DNA from: Erigeron canadensis
Lineage: Eukaryota; Streptophyta; Magnoliopsida; Asterales; Asteraceae
Assembly (NCBI RefSeq): GCF_010389155.1
Contig: NC_057761.1
Coordinates: 45,618,213-45,682,212 of the forward strand
Direction of reading: 5' to 3'
Length of the DNA stretch: 64,000 bases
Part shown: positions 59,696 to 64,000 of the stretch, in pieces
Position numbering within the stretch: the stretch's first letter is position 1
How the letters are laid out: each line of letters starts with the position of its first letter
Notes under the pieces: model-generated
The model's database searches: none
Told to the model about the DNA's origin: nothing
The model's input: the letters and a program-made list of their open reading frames with translations, nothing else
Program-made: the position numbers and the translations under genes

Positions 59696-60718
59696 CTAGA
59701 TATTTTACCCCGCGCGATGCATGACTAGTTAAAAAGGTTATTTTATGCATTGATAAATAGCTATTCTATAGGCTTATTATGTTGAAATTGATTATGTTAT
59801 AGTTAATGGTTAATTCCTGGATTACTCTGGTCATCTTTTGTCTTTTCTGACATGTCGATATCACAGTCACTAAACCTACTATAGTGATTACACACCAACA
59901 TTTAACCTAAGATATTTTGATATCATCAACAAATCAAACGTAAATCGATAATGTAGCATGGTATCTATATATTGATCAAACGAAATAATATTAACAAAGT
60001 AAAAAAACTAAACATGACAAAAATTTAGTCATATAAAATACACATAAATACAATATGAATAAGTAAAAAACTAATAAGATAAATAAGAGAAAATCATTAT
60101 AGTTTTTGCTTTCAGTTATGCTGAAAAGATGGAGAAAAAACCTTATGTAGTGACGGGAAAAAATAATCCTAAACACAATTAGGAAATAAAGTATTTTATC
60201 TCCAACAATCAAGAAATTCAATCGTAAAACTCAAAATAACTACTATTATCATTATAAAATAGACATTTTTTTGTGGCTAGAATAACCAATTTTGATTAAA
60301 GTTTCGGCCAAGAGAACGAAGGAGAAACAACAAAAATGTTTGGTCATGTATAACCTAATAATATTTTTAAATAAATTTTAAAATTTGATATAGTCTTCAA
60401 ATATGTATATATTTTAATAAATAATATTATTTATGTCAAATATCATTGCCAAATTAATAGATATATTGGACGTCTTCTTATATCTGAATATGAGTTTTGA
60501 GTTTTTTTTTTTAATTTTGTGTATATAGTTTTGATTTAATATTTTATGTTATATTTAATAAAATAAATTACATTGGTTTGAGAATAAATAGAGATTATAA
60601 GATAAATATTGTAAAAAAAAGTAGGATGCAATCCTATGTGGCAATGTTTAAAGCTAGCTTTAGGTTGAAAGAAGGGTTTAAAAGGCTAGGATTTTTACTG
60701 TTTTAATATATATATAGA
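59696..60718 (-). mobile_element. Helitron H4, minus strand
   Basis: On the minus strand the 5' end is TCTATATATATATTAAAAC after A. The 3' end shows GCATCGCGCGGGG followed by TAAAATAT and CTAG before T. It is 1023 bp with no RepHel coding. Its 5' region shares a CACATAGGAT block with segment B at 61244-61350. Confidence 0.6.
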
Positions 60719-60734
60719 TTGGTATACGACAAAA

Positions 60735-60946
60735 GAATAACTTTATAAATTAAAAACCAATTGAAAAATACTTCATGATTATGATAAATTAACAACGAAG
60801 AAAACTGTGAAACATAATATATGTATAGATAGATTATTAAGAATAACTTTATAGATTAAAAACCAATTGAAAAATACTTCATGATTATGATAAATTAACA
60901 AAGAAGAAAACTGTGAAACATAATATATGTATAGATAGATTATTAT
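60735..60946. repeat. 106-bp tandem duplication
   Basis: GAATAACTTTATA(A/G)ATTAAA through TATGTATAGATAGATTATTA occurs twice at a period of 106 bp, with only about two differences. It is a recent duplication. Confidence 0.9.
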
Positions 60947-61045
60947 AAAGGGCTATGAAATTTGGGGTATACGTGTTGAACGTAATATATATAGTTTGAT
61001 TATGAAGTGTATATAGTAAATAGAAAATGAAAAAAAAAAGAAAGA

Positions 61046-62098
61046 AAAGGTAATAAAATATCATGGATTATGAGTCATAAATTATGAAGTGTTTATAGTT
61101 AAAATAAAAAAGTTAAAAAATGTCATGCAATGTTAGTCGTGATTTTTTATATATGTTTGATTTATATAAATATCTATATCTATATATATATATGCTTTTT
61201 CTATATGCCATATTTAAAGTATATGTATAATTATATTATATTATTTAATGAAAATCTATTAGTGTGAAAAAAATATGGAGGTGCCACGTAGGATAAATCC
61301 TATATGGCATGTTTAGAGATAATTTTAATTTGAGGTGGATGACTTTAAAAAGGTAATAAAATATCATGGATTATGAGTCATGAATTATGAAGTGTTTATA
61401 GTTAAAATAAAAAAGTTAAAAAATGTCATGCAATGTTAGTCGTGATTTTTTATATATGTTTGATTTATATAAATATAGATTATATATATATGCTTTTTCT
61501 ATATGCCATATTTAAAATATATGTATAATTATATTATATTACTAGCTAATTAACCCGAGTTCAACTAAGGCCACTTAATTAAAAAGTTAAAACCAAAAAG
61601 TATATAGAAATATGTATGTAATTTGTTGTCGATACATTATAATTTGATATTGAGATAGCAAGATACTTATAAAGATGAACATTAATACATAAAACCCGAT
61701 TAAGGTGATGAAAAAGTAAAAGAACTACGATAAATCAATAGTAGATATAGATTTAAAAATAAAGAGTTAAGATAAAGTCGATTATTTTTCATATTAATTA
61801 AAAAAAATTTAAGGTTAGACAAATAAAATGGAAAAAAAAAATGACATAGGCCTAACAAAAAATATATTAAAAAAAAATAAAAAATGATTATGACATCATA
61901 TATGTTTAAAAAATAGTTTAGAAAAAAATGTTGGCATGCCACATATGAAAAAAAGTTCTAGAAACAATTTTGTTTTATTTATATAAGAGATTTAATGAAA
62001 ATCTATTAGTGTGAAAAAAATATGGAGGTGCCACGTAGGATAAATCCTATGTGGCATGTTTAGAGATAACTTTAATTTGAGGTGGATGACTTTAAAAA
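61046..62098. repeat. 303-bp tandem duplication, second copy split by a Helitron
   Basis: Copy 1 is 61046-61348. Copy 2 is 61349-61541 plus 61991-62098. Both contain ATATCATGGATTATGAGTCA, TCATGCAATGTTAGTCGTGA and, in the second half, GGAGGTGCCACGTAGGATAA. The copies differ at only a handful of positions. The 3' half and the adjoining TCTATATAC-type end near 62132 (minus strand) look like a Helitron 5' end, so the duplication may sit within an older Helitron. Confidence 0.9.
61542..61990 (-). mobile_element. Helitron H5 with an empty site preserved in cis
   Basis: On the minus strand it starts TCTCTTATATAAAT and ends GAACTCGGGTTAATTAGCTAG. A small stem (TTgAAC/GTTAA) lies about 8 bp before CTAG. 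It sits between A and T. The paralogous uninterrupted junction TATTATATTA/TTTAATGAAA exists at 61243/61244 in copy 1 of the tandem duplication. This proves both ends and the lack of target duplication. It is 449 bp with no coding. Confidence 0.85.
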
Positions 62099-62135
62099 GT
62101 CAGGATAACTATTGTTTTATTATGTATATAGATTG

Positions 62136-62455
62136 TGTGGGATATGGATTATCATCCGTTATACAATTATTTGGATATTTGGATTTTTAATCACATGTGC
62201 ACGAATATTGCTATGATCACATCCGTAATCATAGCAATATTCGTGCACATGTGATCAACAATCCAAATCTCTACATAATTGTATAACGGATGATAATACA
62301 TGCCTTCACACAATTATAAACTTCAAAATTATACATAAGTTATCCAGAAAACAATCAAAAAAACAATTTTCATGTAAAGAATAATCATCGGTTAGGATTG
62401 ATTTGAAAAATTTTCAAAGGTTCTCGCAAAAAAAGAAGATTCTCAAAATAACTTT
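62136..62455. mobile_element. palindromic foldback element FB, copy 2 (left end missing)
   Basis: A near-perfect palindrome centred at about 62225: GGATTATCATCCGTTATACA on the left faces TGTATAACGGATGATAATAC on the right, and CACATGTGCACGAATATTGC faces GCAATATTCGTGCACATGTG. The right terminus CTCAAAATAACTTTTCAC mirrors the left terminus of copy 1 at 30881. A TA run follows. Confidence 0.75.
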
Positions 62456-62759
62456 TCACTATATATATATATGAAAGAACTTGAATATACTTATTTGGGG
62501 GGCGGAAAAAAAAGACACACTATATGATTGCGAAAGACACAAATGGGCATAAAAATAAATCAAAAGCTCATATACAACTTAACAACTTACGTATTATAAT
62601 CAAGGTAAACATATTGAAAAGATAATATAAAATTATAAATGAAATATGGAAGACATGATATGCTCATAAAAATGCATGGAGCTTTTTCTTATTATTTCTA
62701 AATCAAACTCATTAATACTAAAAACATTTAAACTAAATATGAATAGATAGATCAAACAT

Positions 62760-64000
62760 AATGGTGATGGTAGGGTAATGTTTCTCAGAAGAAGTTGATC
62801 AGCAGTTGGGATGCGATGCATCTTGAGTCTCCAAGCAAAAACATTAGCTTTGAGTGGGGCGAGCTTGTTCCATGGGAAGGACCAGAACTTGGGTCCAATT
62901 AAGGTATTTTGCAGCCTCGAACGCATAGACTTGACTGTAAAGCAAAGTGACGGGTCCAATTTCCATTCCCAAATATCTTAGAGTTGGTTAGGGAGTAGTG
63001 GGAAATCGAAGTGAGCATGGACTGTAGTTGATGAAGTTCAGTCATAGTTGATGGGGGTCGGGTCCAATCCCACTCCCACTGAGAGAAGCGGCCATGACCA
63101 GTGCATCGGTCTTTGACAAGGCAACTCTTGTTTCTTTCCAGCTTGAAGAGGTCGGGGAAGGTTGTGCAGAGGGGTTCTTGACCAGACCAAGTGTCAATCC
63201 AAAATCTAAGGGTCTTGCCATTACCAAGGGAGCCTGTAATCAAATACTCCAAAGAAACGTCAAACTAGGTTAAGTGGGAGTTCAAGCCCGCGATGGACTT
63301 CCAAACCCCCACAAAGTTATTCTTAAACGGAATGGGTGAGCAATTCCTTAGTGAAAAGTGGATGGAGGTGATGACTTGCACCCACAAGCTATGCGGTTCT
63401 TTCCAAAGTCTCTACCACCATTTGGACAAAAGAGAAAGGTTTTTTATTTGCAAGCAACCCAACCCAAGCCCGCCCGATTCAACCGGTGAAACTACTCTAT
63501 CCCAAGCTACCCACGGAATCTTCCTATTCGTGATTGACCCACCCCAAAAGAAATTCCTACGAATACATTCAAGTTTGGAAAGAACACTTACCGGAGCCTT
63601 ATACAAAGAGAAGAAGTGAGAAGGGAGACTGTCAAGCACCGAGCGGATAAGAGTGATACGTCCACCAAGTGAGAAGGTGGCAGCTTTCCAGGAGGATAAT
63701 CGGGTTTCAAAGGTTTTTATTATCGGTGACCAGTTTTTCACAAGGTTCATATTTGAGCCTATGGGTAGGCCGAGATAAGTAATAGGGAAGTGTCCCAGAT
63801 TACATCGAATGATGTTGCATGAGGTAGAACATATGTCTGTAGAGAAGTTAATCCCAAAAAAGCTGGACTTATGATGATTTATCTTTAGGCCAGAGACTAG
63901 GTAGAAGCATCTAAGGATTCAAGAGATATTTAAGATGGGTTGGTGACCACTTGCCAAATATGATAGCATCGTCAACATATAGAAAATGGTTGAGTACAGG
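62760..64000 (-). pseudogene. L1-type LINE ORF2 relic, cut by the window edge
   Basis: Read on the minus strand from 64000. The catalytic FLYVDDAIIFGKW (YVDD at 63968-63979) comes first, then a frameshift near 63905. Next are LGHFPITYLGLPIG, the FETRLSSWKAATFSLGGRI block and FFWGG, up to about 63412. Then come frames with NGKTLRFWIDTW and a zinc-binding-like region. Order and motifs are those of plant non-LTR retrotransposon ORF2 (reverse transcriptase plus zf-RVT). Several stops and frameshifts break it. The rest lies beyond the window. Confidence 0.85.

Overview
The window is nuclear DNA of a flowering plant, a eudicot and probably a daisy-family (Asteraceae) species. It is AT-rich, its genes carry GT-AG introns, and most of the space is diverged transposable elements. 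The family-level guess rests on recalled resemblance of the mobile elements and proteins to Asteraceae sequences and was not searched.

Five host genes are supported. On the minus strand are an FAD-dependent monooxygenase-like gene (15837-19933, four exons, with a one-base frameshift in exon 1), an ARF GTPase-activating protein of the AGD8/9/10 (ArfGAP2/3, Glo3) type (22394-25392, seven exons, intact, 393 aa), a small basic protein with a bZIP-like basic region (51245-51712, with a likely 5' UTR exon near 55.1-55.3 kb), and a two-exon secreted defensin-like cysteine-rich peptide (57833-58138, 72 aa). On the plus strand is an intronless MYC2-type bHLH jasmonate-response regulator (44502-46448, 648 aa). 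A broken transposon-derived gene (42454-44083) ends about 420 bp before the MYC2-like start codon. The genes do not form a functional cluster. The MYC2-like and defensin-like genes could both belong to defence, but nothing in the sequence links them.

Layout: 1-15.7 kb is a gene-free transposon zone (palindromic MITEs, a Harbinger-like element, a hAT element with a Helitron nested in it, a second Helitron, a SINE). 15.8-25.4 kb holds the monooxygenase and ArfGAP genes; the monooxygenase's first intron is packed with SINE, LINE and Helitron pieces, and a long-TIR Mutator-like element lies between the genes. 26.3-30.7 kb is one complete 4.4-kb non-autonomous CACTA element. 30.8-35.0 kb holds a foldback element joined to a gag-bearing LTR retroelement with one LTR. 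39.2-42.0 kb is a decayed hAT with a BED zinc-finger relic. 42.4-46.4 kb is the pseudogene plus the MYC2-like gene. 50.5-55.3 kb is the bZIP-like gene with its large intron. 55.9-57.0 kb is an imperfect tandem-repeat field. 57.8-62.5 kb holds the defensin-like gene and a Helitron cluster, one member having an empty site preserved next to it. 62.8-64.0 kb is a decayed LINE running off the window.

No new multi-gene system is visible. The most notable observations are structural: a Helitron inserted in one copy of a 303-bp tandem duplication, the complete CACTA element with internal tandem repeats, helically spaced paired motifs in an LTR U3, the unannotated defensin-like gene, and a 37-G tract just past the monooxygenase gene.
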